This document shows, piece by piece, positions 32,001-42,400 of a stretch of 64,000 nucleotides of DNA (its first letter is position 1; each line of letters starts with the position of its first letter). The stretch spans positions 19,082,822 through 19,146,821 of the forward strand of contig CAIIXF020000008.1 in the NCBI GenBank assembly GCA_903813345.2, in the 5' to 3' direction. A model generated the notes under the pieces. The model searched no databases. It was given only the letters and a program-made list of their open reading frames with translations, and was not told the origin of the DNA. The position numbers were made by a program, and so were the translations under genes. The DNA is from Owenia fusiformis. Lineage: Eukaryota; Annelida; Polychaeta; Sabellida; Oweniidae.

Positions 32001-35000
32001 TCAGAATGGTGAAAAACTGCATGATTTTGAAATAAATTTTGGCCAGGGGGGGATTCGCCTGAACCCCCCGAACCCCCCCTGGCTACGGGCCTGATATTAC
32101 ATTGTCACTGTCATGCCAGGCCTTGCAGTACTATATTACATTGTCACGGTCATGCCAAGCCTTGCAAAACTATATTACATTGTCACGGTCATGGCAGGCA
32201 TTGCAATATAATACAGCATTGTCACGGTTATACAAGGCTTTCACGATAACATTACCACGGTCATGGCAGGATCCTTGCGCTACTTAAAAACACTGAATAA
32301 CATGGTGACAGTTACGCCAGGCGTTAGTCTTGCAACAGATAGGGTCTCGGGAAAGCAGAATGCTGTCTAGTCAAACTCAATGATGATTCTTGTAAGAAGG
32401 ATGAAATACTTATAGTAAATCGCTAGTAATTAACTAAATCATCACCAATTTTGGCAATATTGCCAAATTAATTAGAGCAATGAGATAAAGAATCATGGGA
32501 ATTTAAGATCAATCCAACACACTAAAAGAAGAGTTAACAAAGTAATCAAACAGTTTAGAATTTTTGAAATATGAATGTTTCTGTATGCTCTTGCTCTTAT
32601 ATCTGCTTTTATATGTATGACCCCTAATAGAAATCAGTACCCTCTATGTACAATGTCTAGGCCTACAACTTTTTTTTTTGTGATGACTCAACAAATATGA
32701 AATAGTCTAAAGTTTTAATACCTGGCTAACACAAAGGACTTCATATTTTTTATCCATCACATTTTTGTTCCATCTCTTCCCCGCATCACTGTCAAAGATT
32801 CTTAAATTCAGTATCTTTCTAGCCCTGAAACAGAAAATGTATTTCGACAATTCAGGATGGGTATATCGATGGGTTCTCAAGATTCCTAATATCTTTAAAT
32901 AAATACATGTACACTATTTTGGGAAAAGATAATGGAAAATTATACTCATATAATCTCATACCCCATATAATCGTCACCCAGATTGTTGACAATTGGGACC
33001 CCATTCTAGCTGTTTTACTTACAAAATATCACTTTCTTTTGTGGTATCATCTCTAGATATGCCTACTAGAACACAGATCCCTTTCCCAATGGAGCTAACT
33101 ACTTCATCTCCCACTGAAACAATGAAATACGTAGCTGCGAGTACTATAATCAATACATGATGAAGACAATATTTTGATTGTATAGGCTACTTGGGCATCC
33201 TTTTGATCCGATCCCCGAGGGTTTGTTCAAGTCGATGAGGAGGCATGGAGGAAACAACAGATCTACGACGTTGGGAGTAGATAACTAGGCCAGACGGGTT
33301 TGGTTAAGGCTCAGCTTACCAATCAGGTAAAAAATCTCAGAAAAGCAAAACGTAATTATAATAGACGCAGTGATCCAGCCAACTGGGCTGTCTACACCGG
33401 GCTTGCCGATCAGTTTGCCTCAGATGTCAAAGAATGTGAATCTCAGTATTGGGACAAATTGTTCGGGGAGCTCTGTGTGGGCAGAGAAACTTCTGGGAAT
33501 TGTCATCAAAAAAGGAGGCAACATGTTACATCGCTCAATCTGGAAACTAGCCCAGAAATGTTGGGAGGGGGGAGTCCTGCCCTCTGAATTCAAGATAGAC
33601 CCCAAATCTATGCTTGGAAAACCCAACAAAAAAGACTACAACACTGAGAGATCATACAGGCCTATAACACTTGAATCTTTAATTGGGAAAATCCTGCAGA
33701 GAATAGTAAGTCCCCGGCTCTCATGGCGCTGTGAGGTTAACAACATATACTGCAGCCACCAAGACGCGTACAGAGAGCATAGGGGATGTTCTCAGACTGT
33801 CATCAGATTCATTCAGTCTGTACAGGCTGCTCTCAATAGAGGTGAAACTGTCATAGCTGCTGTATTAGATTATGAAAGATGTTTTGAGCGGATCTGGCGG
33901 GAGGGACTGATTTACAAAATGGCTCAAAATGGCATTGGGGGAAGACTGCTCGTATACATCTCCCAGTACCTGTTCAACAGGCAGTTCTCCATCACTGCCA
34001 ATGACCATACTACCAGTCTTATTACATCAACGGTGGGTATTCCTCAGGGATCTGTGCTATCCCCATCCCTCTGCAACATTTATACTGCGGATTCCATGGC
34101 TAATGTTTTGTCTCATACGGCGGGATTTGCTGACGACAACACCATTTGGTCTAGTGGTGTTGACATAGCAGCCATAGAACAGAGAATAAACAAAGACCTG
34201 GAGTAAATTGCAGGTAAATGGTGCAATAAGTGGAATATGGAGATAGTGCCGGAGAAATCAGAAGTACTCATCTTCACCCCACCTGGAAAAGTGAAACCTA
34301 ACATCAGCATTCGCTTCAGGAACAAGCAACTTCCAATAGTCCACTCAAAGAAAATCCTGGGAGTCACAGTCGATGATGAACTCAACTTCGAGCAACACAT
34401 CAACCTGAAAAAGAAGTCCGCATTCGGAGCACTGGCAGGTATTACTAACTTTACCAGCTGCAACTCTGGGTGCAGTGAGGAAGTTTTCACCACACTTTAT
34501 AAGACACTGGTGATCCCTCACTTTGAAACTGGTATAAGTGCTATTGCTACAGCCACAGACAAAGCAGCAAAAGCCTACTCTTCAGTCCAACGTGCTGCAC
34601 TCCTAAAAACAACAGGATGTTTATCAACAGTGAGCACCGAATCACTGGAGGTGATAGCTCAGTTCTTCTCATAGACATACACCTGAGAGCCAGACAAGCT
34701 CAAGAGGCGGTCAGAATATTATCTCATAATATAACTGACCCTATTACTGAAGAATACCATCATTGGGCAGAATCTGGAAAACAAGAAAGAAAGCCTACCT
34801 GTTTTAACATCTTAGCAGCTAGACTCAGATTGCATAACTGTCCAACCAAACCAACCAACTACGTCAAACACAGCTACTACCAAGCAGATGCAGAGACCTT
34901 TTTACCAGCTGATGTCATCGTGCATACCGAGGATTTCAGCAGATCTAAATCCGAGCAATCTCATCGCATCAACAACTTGCTGAATGATCTTGATGGCTCG

Positions 35001-38000
35001 GAGACTGTTATCTTCACAGACGGATCTGCTGAGGGCAACCCAGGACCAACTGATGCTTCAGCCATTATTTACATCAGTGGCTTAAAGAGCAATCCGGTAT
35101 GCCTGGAGGAACCAGTAGCCAGTCAGGGCAACAACTATACTGGAGAGGTCACTGCACTCAAGCTGGCTGTGGAATTCATTGTCAAAACAAGGACGTCAGA
35201 TAAAGTTATCATACTATCTGACTCCCAACCAGCTATAACAACTGCCTTTCTGAACACTAAACTCAAAAATATGATGCCTAAAATTTTCAACATAAGAAAA
35301 GCTTGCAAATCACTTTCCATGCTAAAGGAAAACTTAGAAATCTTCTGGGTACCTGGGCATCTAGGAATTGAGGGCAATGAGGTAGCTGATAAGATAGCCA
35401 AAAAAGCTACTAAAACAGCCACAACCCTCCCACCCCCAAAAACAACAAAAACAATGGCTTACAAATCAATTAAAAATAAGTCTATTGATAAATGGCAAAT
35501 TAGGTACAGCTACTCTGATAAAGTCAACTTCAAAACCTTATCCCACAAGTAAAAGTACAATCACAATCAGTAAAGTTAGGTAAAAGATACAGTCCGACAA
35601 AAGTCAATCAAATTATATCTGGGCACACCCGTCTCAATGGCCACTACTACAAAATCAACCCTGATCTCCCCTCTCCTAACTGTGAACACTGTAATTCACC
35701 AGAAACTTTGCATCATTTCTTGTTTCAGTGCAGCAAATACAGTACACAGAGGGAGGTTATGCTAGCAGCTATAGACACTGTACTACTAGGAGCCAACCAC
35801 AGCCCAACCATAGACTTACAAACCATCACAGGTCTTAACACGAACTTAGACCAGCAAATCAACATAAAAATAGTAGAACGACTACAACAGTTCATACTAT
35901 CTACTAATAGAATTTAACTACGTAAAACAACACTGAGATAGTGACTCTTAACCCTTTCACGACGATAGGCTCCATATGGAGCCCTATTTTGTAATACCTT
36001 TCAGGACGATAGGCTCCTTTTGGCACCATTATTTTTATTTATATACATCAATGAAATGACAATATCTCCAGTTCTATTCAGTATTTTTACACCAAATTTT
36101 GACAAGTTGTTCTTATGTGATAATCCTTACTAAAAATTGTATATCAGTGATGAAATCCAAGGTATAGGTCCCAGGGCATAGGTATTTTGCAGTTTTCCCC
36201 TAAAAAACACTCTTACTTATCCGTCACTGGGGACAACATTTTCCTCTTATATTCACGTCGGGAAAGGGTTAAACAAAAGTTTTTTATTATAACTGAGAAA
36301 TTGACTCTTTTAGATGACGAAAACTAATGTAAAATGCGCACTCTCAAAAAGTAAATCAAAACAAGTATTAGTGAAAAGTACAAGTGATAACATAGTACAA
36401 AGTGAAACCAATGTATCTAGTGACCAAAGGCAGCATTAAAGTGCCATCGTGTTAAGTACACTAACACGTAAATTGGATAAAGAAGAAGAAGAAATTGAAC
36501 TCCTACCAGATATTCTAAAAGAACACAATGTAATGATACTTTCCTGAAAAAAGAAGAAATTGACACATGCCTGCCTTCATACTTTATTTTGTACCAGAAA
36601 ATAACATGTGCAGGTATTAGCAATTTTTTACCAAAACTAAAATGTTACGCAAAGGCTAGAGTACAGACAATTGTCGGTACTCTAGATTTTGCTTTGTTGA
36701 CAGGCTAGAGGACCGACAAATAAATTGTCGGTACGGGAGACTTTGCTGTGTTGACACGCTAGAGGACCGACAAATATGAGAGCACTTTACCCCTTAGTAG
36801 GATCTAATAGAGAACTGACCAAAAGTCTGTGGGTCTGCTAAATACTGTAGGCCTAAAACATCTAAACAGCTAAATTTTCAAGCATGGTGATTTCGCCTTT
36901 ATTTGCCTGAATGTAAAATCGCGAATTTAAAACTGTGTCTTTTCCGGAGTAATGTGGATGAATTAATGGAACAAATGAAGAATAAAAACTACTGAGAAAA
37001 ATCTGTATTCTAATTGTGTTTTGTTTATTTTATTCAAGCGTTAGGCCTATAGAGTATAGACTACGCAATTATAAAACAAACGTGAAGAAAAACTTAAAAG
37101 TCGTATTTGAATACATTTGTTTGTTTCAACACTACATGCTGGTTATAAACAATAAAACATGTACAATATAAAGTTAGTTGAAAGAGCGTCTGTTGTTTAA
37201 AATACCATCATCAGGGGTATAGCCAGCTTCCAGTCACGTACGCGTGCGATCGCCAAAAATCGCCTTTCAGTCAGGAGGGGGGGACGTGACATACAGGTAA
37301 GCAACCCAACCAAAACAAACTTTTTTATTACAAAAATTGATGCAACTTCCTTCAAAAACCCGGGCTTCAAACGTGAGCGAGAAGCTGCAAATTAAACGCA
37401 TTTGAAAGGTCTTCTCTTTATCGGATCTATTGTTATTGGTTATGGGGTTCAGTCGCATCCCCCTGGATGATAAAACCAGTCATCAAAGCAACGAGCAGTC
37501 TCACGACCCGACCCTACATGTACATATCAACAATCAACAGGCGACTTAATATCTCAATATATACTCATGACAAGAAAGTTTGTAAGTTTAATTAAACCTT
37601 TATGGGTTTTATTTTCAAAAAATAACATGTGGCAATCATGACTGGATAATTAGCAGGAAATAACCCTAATTGACATAAGCTTATATAACCAACTAGAAAA
37701 ATAATCTCATAACAATGTTGCACTCAATTTTTTCCAAAACAGGTTTCATTTCTTATCACAGTTCGGTGCAGTTTTATTAGAGACAATTCATTTTGTAAAC
37801 AGAATGTATTTAATATTACTATCCGTGTATTGTGGTTATAATTCGCAAAAACATCAGGAAATTATGAATTACTAAGCCAGCCAGTCTTTGAGGGTAAGCC
37901 AGATCATTGTAGCATCAATGGCTCAAAATATCTATTTAGCTACTACCTGAGACTAACATAAAAGGGATTGGAAACTCTACTGATATAAAAAGAAATAGAA

Positions 38001-38641
38001 AGAACAATTCCAAAACTGGGTCCGAAAAAGAAAGATGTATAATCTAGACACAGAAAAACGCGGCCGGGAATTGAACTCGCACCACATGCGTGGCAGTCGA
38101 TGACGCTAACCACTACACTAGCAGTGAACGATACGAAACATAACTAATGTATTTATTTTGAAAATGGGTAGTCTCCCTGTACAATTCGATCCCGCAAAAG
38201 AAGCACTATGCCCCCTTCAAAAGAAAAAAGGATTATGATGGGATTCGAACTCGGTACCGTGTGTTTACGCGTCGTGCTCGCTAACCACTAGGCCACCATG
38301 GATGAGATGATTCTGACGGTAAAACTAGTAGATAAATTTTTGAAATTGTCGGCTCTCTAGCAAATCCACGTAATACCCACTTGTGTACTGACAATTGTCG
38401 GTTCTCTATCTGGATCTACTAGGTGACGATAGAGTGCCGACAATTGTCGGTACCCCAGCAAATACCCACTGTACAGTCTCAAGTACCGACAATTGTCGGT
38501 CCTGGAGCCACTTCGAAAATGTTATTTTGAAAGAATTGAAAAAGATGAAATTATTGGCTGTAAACCATATTCAATGACTCTATAGTCAATAATTTTACCT
38601 GAAACACTAGCTTGTGTAACTCGTTGAACAATGGTTCTCAT
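29012..38641 (-). CDS. DTD1: D-aminoacyl-tRNA deacylase 1 (six exons)
   Basis: DTD1 is a cytosolic homodimeric proofreading enzyme that hydrolyses D-aminoacyl-tRNA (and mischarged Gly-tRNAAla), keeping D-amino acids out of translation. Exons on the - strand: 38641-38599, 33113-33023, 32824-32722, 30686-30554, 30249-30149 and 29137-29012 (stop TAG). All are GT-AG and phase-consistent, giving 198 residues; vertebrate DTD1 is 209. The start Met begins MRTIVQRVTQASV, the family N-terminus. Conserved blocks follow: IGKGICVLVGIS, RKILNLRIF, the SQ|FTL motif split between exons 3 and 4, KGNKPDFH, FGAYMQV, and NDGPVT, which holds the Gly-cisPro dipeptide that gives chiral specificity. The C-terminal 40 residues are Lys/Ser-rich and not conserved, as in other animals. 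Intron 1 (5.5 kb) and intron 3 (2 kb) are filled with transposons. Confidence 0.95.
30963..32366. mobile_element. Foldback element with minisatellite core
   Basis: Arms of about 145 bp (30965-31110 and 32215-32365) are inverted copies: CTTTTTAAGTAGCGCAAGG-type sequence, GGATCCTGCCATGACCGTGG and the outer CATGTTAATCAGTG block all recur inverted on the right. The core (31450-32230) is a minisatellite of about 35-40 bp built on TACATTGTCACGGTCATGCC with AGGCCTTGCA. Open frames through it are artefacts of a repeat whose length keeps frame. It lies in DTD1 intron 3. Confidence 0.75.
31898..32093. mobile_element. MITE with CAGGCCCGTAGCCAG ends
   Basis: A 196-bp element with ends CAGGCCCGTAGCCAG and CTGGCTACGGGCCTG, flanked by ATATT on both sides (31893-31897 and 32094-32098). 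The interior has G-runs and GGGGGTTCACTTT. It is inserted in the minisatellite core of the foldback element. Related fragments lie at 42545-42685, 49690-49825 and 63685-63835. Confidence 0.85.
33300..35917 (+). pseudogene. RT-RNase H-zinc knuckle frame with stops and frameshifts
   Basis: Read in pieces, the frame contains a pre-RT region (33300-33587), RT motifs in the next frame (SYRPITLES, AVLDYERCF, VGIPQGSVLSPSLC, FADDNT near 34130), a TAA at 34204-34206, and a thumb region (ILGVTVDDELNFEQH) to 34674. A frame change then leads to an RNase H (IFTDGSAEGNPGP, NYTGEVTALKLA, ILSDSQPA, VPGHLGIEGNEVAD) ending at 35552. A further frame change gives the knuckle CEHC(x)...LHHFLFQC near 35685-35735. 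At least three frame breaks and one stop show that it is dead. All RNase H acidic positions expected (D, E, D, D) are still present. Confidence 0.88.
35952..36268. mobile_element. MITE flanked by TTAA
   Basis: A 317-bp insert with ends CCCTTTCACGACG and CGTCGGGAAAGGG, with TTAA directly at both sides (35948-35951 and 36269-36272), as in piggyBac-type integration. The interior repeats GACGATAGGCTCC twice. It interrupts the 3' UTR of the RNase H LINE, so it is younger than that element. Confidence 0.85.
38050..38125 (-). repeat. tRNA-like sequence (Gly-GCC type), degenerate
   Basis: On the - strand an A box TAGTGGTTAGCG, an anticodon-loop CTGCCAC (GCC) and a B box GAGTTCAATTCC are at tRNA spacing. 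The T stem does not pair well, so this is a tRNA-derived repeat or SINE head and probably not a working gene. Confidence 0.6.
38236..38305 (-). repeat. tRNA-like sequence, degenerate
   Basis: On the - strand GGCCTAGTGGTTAGCGAGC (A box) and CCGAGTTCGAATCCC (B box) lie about 30 bp apart. The anticodon stem is not convincing. Its A box matches the module at 38050-38125, so both probably belong to one SINE family. Confidence 0.55.
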
Positions 38642-38897
38642 GATTTCCAATTTCCGTAACCAATAAGCACGGAATTCAAGATAAGGTTGAAGAGATGTGG
38701 AAAGAAAAATATTTTTCAAATTGAAACCGGAAGCAGCAATTTTCATCCAAAGCGCATGCGCGAAATTTCTATGGCGATTTCTCTTGCAGAACTCTTTGCA
38801 TTACACTGATTTATTCAATATTTACTTCACCAAAAGTTGTAAATTGTGTATCGGAATTGAGAGGAGATCACATTCTACTCGACTACGTACATATCAG
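38642..38897. promoter_or_regulatory. Bidirectional DTD1/CFAP70 promoter region
   Basis: Between the DTD1 start codon (38641, - strand) and a probable CFAP70 non-coding first exon lie CCAAT at 38660-38664, an ETS/GABP-type ACCGGAAGC at 38726-38734, and a full NRF1-type palindrome GCGCATGCGC at 38752-38761. A donor-like CAG|GTATAA at 38897/38898 may end the CFAP70 5' UTR exon, which would splice to acceptor CTTTTAG at 39487. Motifs are seen; factor binding and transcription start sites are inferred. Confidence 0.6.
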
Positions 38898-39494
38898 GTA
38901 TAACATTTATTTGTGTTTTGAGAAATAATGGTTTGAATTATGAGCAATGTAAACAACATGGCGAATTTTAAAAAAAAATTACAAATCTGAAATTGAAATT
39001 ACAGATCACTAAATTAGGCTGAATGTGTAATAAAGTTTATATACAGGCTTTCATTCAAAGAGTTCCAGTCAGATCTTTCTCATTGGACTTCACTTCTTGA
39101 AAGAGAGCTTCGTCTACGTCTTTACTCTTTCGGTTTACAATAAATCTCTGATCATCAGAGTTTGTCGTCGAAATAGGCCTATGGACTTCGCTGATTGGTT
39201 GAGAAAGGGTCAGCGTGATAGATTTTGAATGATTTATTACCTGGGCTGTCACAGTATAGTCTATACTAGGCAGAGGATAGGTTATAACTAGACTGCGTGC
39301 CTAGGGTACAAAGGTCCATGCTTTCACTACCCTTTGCATTCGTTTGACTTTGCTTCTCAAAAGAAAGCTTCGCCTTCGGTAGTTTATAACTAGACTCTGC
39401 GGCACAGGGTATGCTTTCACTGACAGTATTCATGAAACTATTACATGTAGTCTAGTTATCATTTGAAAAATTGTTTATTACTTTTAGGGTCAGG

Positions 39495-42400
39495 ATGGGG
39501 GACTCAGATATAGGTCATGTACGTGGACCAGAGGCCATCACTATCACTGTTCTCAGAGCAAGGAATCTGGTAAGCACTGTATTGTGCCTTGTTTGTGTGA
39601 TTAATACTATGATATCAATAATCCTGTTCCATGATAAATCTATTACCCACACCAAGGGCTTAACTTGATGCAATTAAGTCTCAGAATACCTATCAGTTGA
39701 CTATATTGTTTTGTTAATGCATACCGTAACAAGGATCATCACATATTTATGCTAATGTTAGAAACATTTTTGTTGTTGAAAATATGATAACCTAAATACA
39801 GTACAGAATTTTATGTCAAAAATATGAGTTTTTTGACAGTTACTCATCATTCTTTAAAATAGATATATACTCTACAGCTTACCTCTATATTGATATATTC
39901 CAGAGAGGGAACAAAGGTGAGACACTGAACAGTGTAGTGAAAGTCGAACACATCGATAAACAGCTTGGTGAGACACCCAAGGTTGAATGCTCTCCAGAAA
40001 GCCCTGCAGAGTACAACTACAGCACACAGCTCAATGCAACATTTGAAGATCCACTCTCATTAGATGAGTTTGCACACAGACCTGTGTTGTGTAAGTTGAA
40101 CTTACTTGTATGATGAAATTATGGTGAATAAACGAAAAGGGACTCTAACTGATTCAAATATACTTTTGTTATCAACAAAATACAGTAAATATTAAAGTAA
40201 AATTTCTAGGCTCGTAAGCTGCATGACAAGTGCAAATATAAGGTGGTTTATTCACATTCTCCTTGTTCAGTTGTAGCATTTACAGAAAGTATGTTTTGTA
40301 TCAAATCATTTGATGGTTCAAGTTGCAGCTTTTTGTTGATTATCAGTAAGAGACTCTTTCTGTGCTAATGTACAATGTTTAAATGAACACTTAAGTTAAG
40401 GTGCATCTTTGAATTTAATTTTATATAATTGTTAATTAGAGAAATTTTCTAACCTGATGTGGTGTCAGGAAAATATGTAAGATAAAATATAAAACAAATG
40501 GTTTCATAAATGGAAATGACAAATGAATGTCAATAACGTTTAGGAAAACAAACACCACCATCCCAATAATCAGGTTTTCACTGTACTTGAAATTAATTGT
40601 GATTTATTCTCTGTTTCAGTAACTGTAGTTGAAGTTCTTGCCAAAGAGAAGAAACAGAAAGAAGAAAAGACAATACAACTTGGACAATGTACAGTAGATC
40701 TCATACACCTAGTAAAAGGTAACATACTTGTAGTAATAAACATCCACCTGTTTTTTAATGTTATGAATTTGGTACCAGTTCATTTTTTATAGTCTCCAAC
40801 TTTTTGTGGACTGTGTTTGGCAGTTGTAGTTCAATGTTTGGTAGTTGGTGTTTGGCGGTTGGTGATATTTTACATGTTAATGCCTTTTTAGCACATGACA
40901 TATAATCACATGAATTAAACCATTTGGGATAGCTATTTAACAACTTTGGGATACATTCTCAACAAAAGTCCTTATAGTGTCCTCCCTTGCATTGAGACTA
41001 TCATGTGGGATTAAAATCAAGCTCTTTAAAGATTGCTAGATTACTTATAGGTGTCTCCACTTGTATATAAAATGTACTGTCACTGAGTAGTCTTCTCAAT
41101 AAAATTAGAACCATACTCAAACGCTTATATTTAATCTCTCCACGCTTTTTATAGGTGAACTGAAGCGTAAATACACACTTCAAATCCACCCATTACCTGG
41201 CTCCCCATTAGAGAGTGTACCTGCCGAAAATCCAAAGGTGAGCCAATAATATTTTATCAAACTATTTTGGCTTACCCTGTACATGTACATATTCCATTAA
41301 ATTAGATATTATTGAAAAGATTAACTGCTGAAATGCAATATTTTAGACCATTTGTACCATTTATCTGTATTTTTGTCCATGTGGGTTTTTAGGGAGTAGT
41401 CATTTCTGTTACATATTTGATTTTGTTTTAATTAGCTATATTATCTATCAAAAACATAAACAGTACATCTGACCAATATAATAGTGATTACTTTAGTTGC
41501 TTACCTTAATGTATCACTAACAATATACCTAACCATTTTCTTGATCTCATCTTAGTTGGGGGATAATTCATGGGTGGTTTTGGTTTACAATTGTTATCAA
41601 ATTATAGACATGTTTTACAGTACATGCCAGATGCATTTTTTGGAATTTTCTTTTATATAGGCTGAACTTGATGTTGTTGCCTTTGTTGGCGAGCCTTTGC
41701 TGACAGAACCCCAGCTTCAGGACTCCAATCTTATGTCAGTGAGTGTGGAAAGCATGTATTCTCCGCCCGATGCTTGGATGCCTTCAGGACCACAATTCAT
41801 TTACACAGTTGCACTTCCTATACCAATCACAGGGGAGGTAAATTGTACTTACCATATATATATTTTTTTAATCAATTTCATTTCCTGAGTAGATACAAAG
41901 TTTGTCTGTATATGAAATTATTAATGCTCCTAAGGAGCCTTTAAATTATTACTTCAATACCAATCACGATGGAGCTGTTAATTGCAAATTTCCTGAGTAT
42001 GTATCCCGGGGTATGTATATATTATGTCTGAACTTGTATTAGTTATGCTCCCATGCAAAGTTTGAATTTATCTTCTTCATAATTTACAGGGGGTGTAGAT
42101 TGCACATTTCCTGTGTGTATAGCATGTCTGGAGATGCTATTAGTTATGCTCCCATACAAAGTTATTATATATATTTTTATGCAAATCATGGGGGGAATTG
42201 TATATTTTCTGAGTACCCATATATTATGTCATGTCTGCACATCTTGTTATTAAAGGACCCATGGAAAGGTTGAATATTACTTCTAAAATTGAAAACATGT
42301 TTACCCTTTGATTTTCTATTATTTAGTTGCATGTTGCTTGTAGAAAGAAAACACAGTTGTTTTTCCTGCTGGATCTTTAAAAATGGCTGCCGAGAAAGAA

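Larger units (their letters stand above)
33190..36495 (+). mobile_element. Broken non-LTR retrotransposon with RNase H
   Basis: This element, 5'-truncated or decayed, carries a reverse transcriptase, an RNase H and a C-terminal zinc knuckle on the + strand. Its 3' end is a GAAGAAGAAGAA-type repeat near 36480-36495. A 317-bp TTAA-flanked MITE interrupts its 3' UTR. RT plus RNase H suits the I/R1-like groups (I, Nimb, Ingi or relatives), but I cannot fix the clade. It lies in DTD1 intron 1, antisense to that gene. Confidence 0.85.
36655..38515. repeat. Region bounded by ACCGACAATTGTCGGT palindrome arrays
   Basis: At 36655-36775 a ~53-bp unit (GCTAGAG, ACCGACAA, TTGTCGGTAC, GTTGACA) repeats about 2.5 times. 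At 38345-38505 four more GACAATTGTCGGT copies occur with AATACCCACT spacers. Between lie 1.5 kb of unique-looking DNA and two tRNA-like modules. The paired arrays suggest one element with terminal repeats; its class is unknown. Confidence 0.5.

Noticed and set aside
33300-35552. Host gene with RNase H domain
   Set aside because: RT motifs, frame breaks, zinc knuckle and a simple-repeat tail show a dead LINE.
38050-38305. Two candidate tRNA genes
   Set aside because: A and B boxes are present but the T and anticodon stems pair poorly; they are better read as tRNA-derived repeats.
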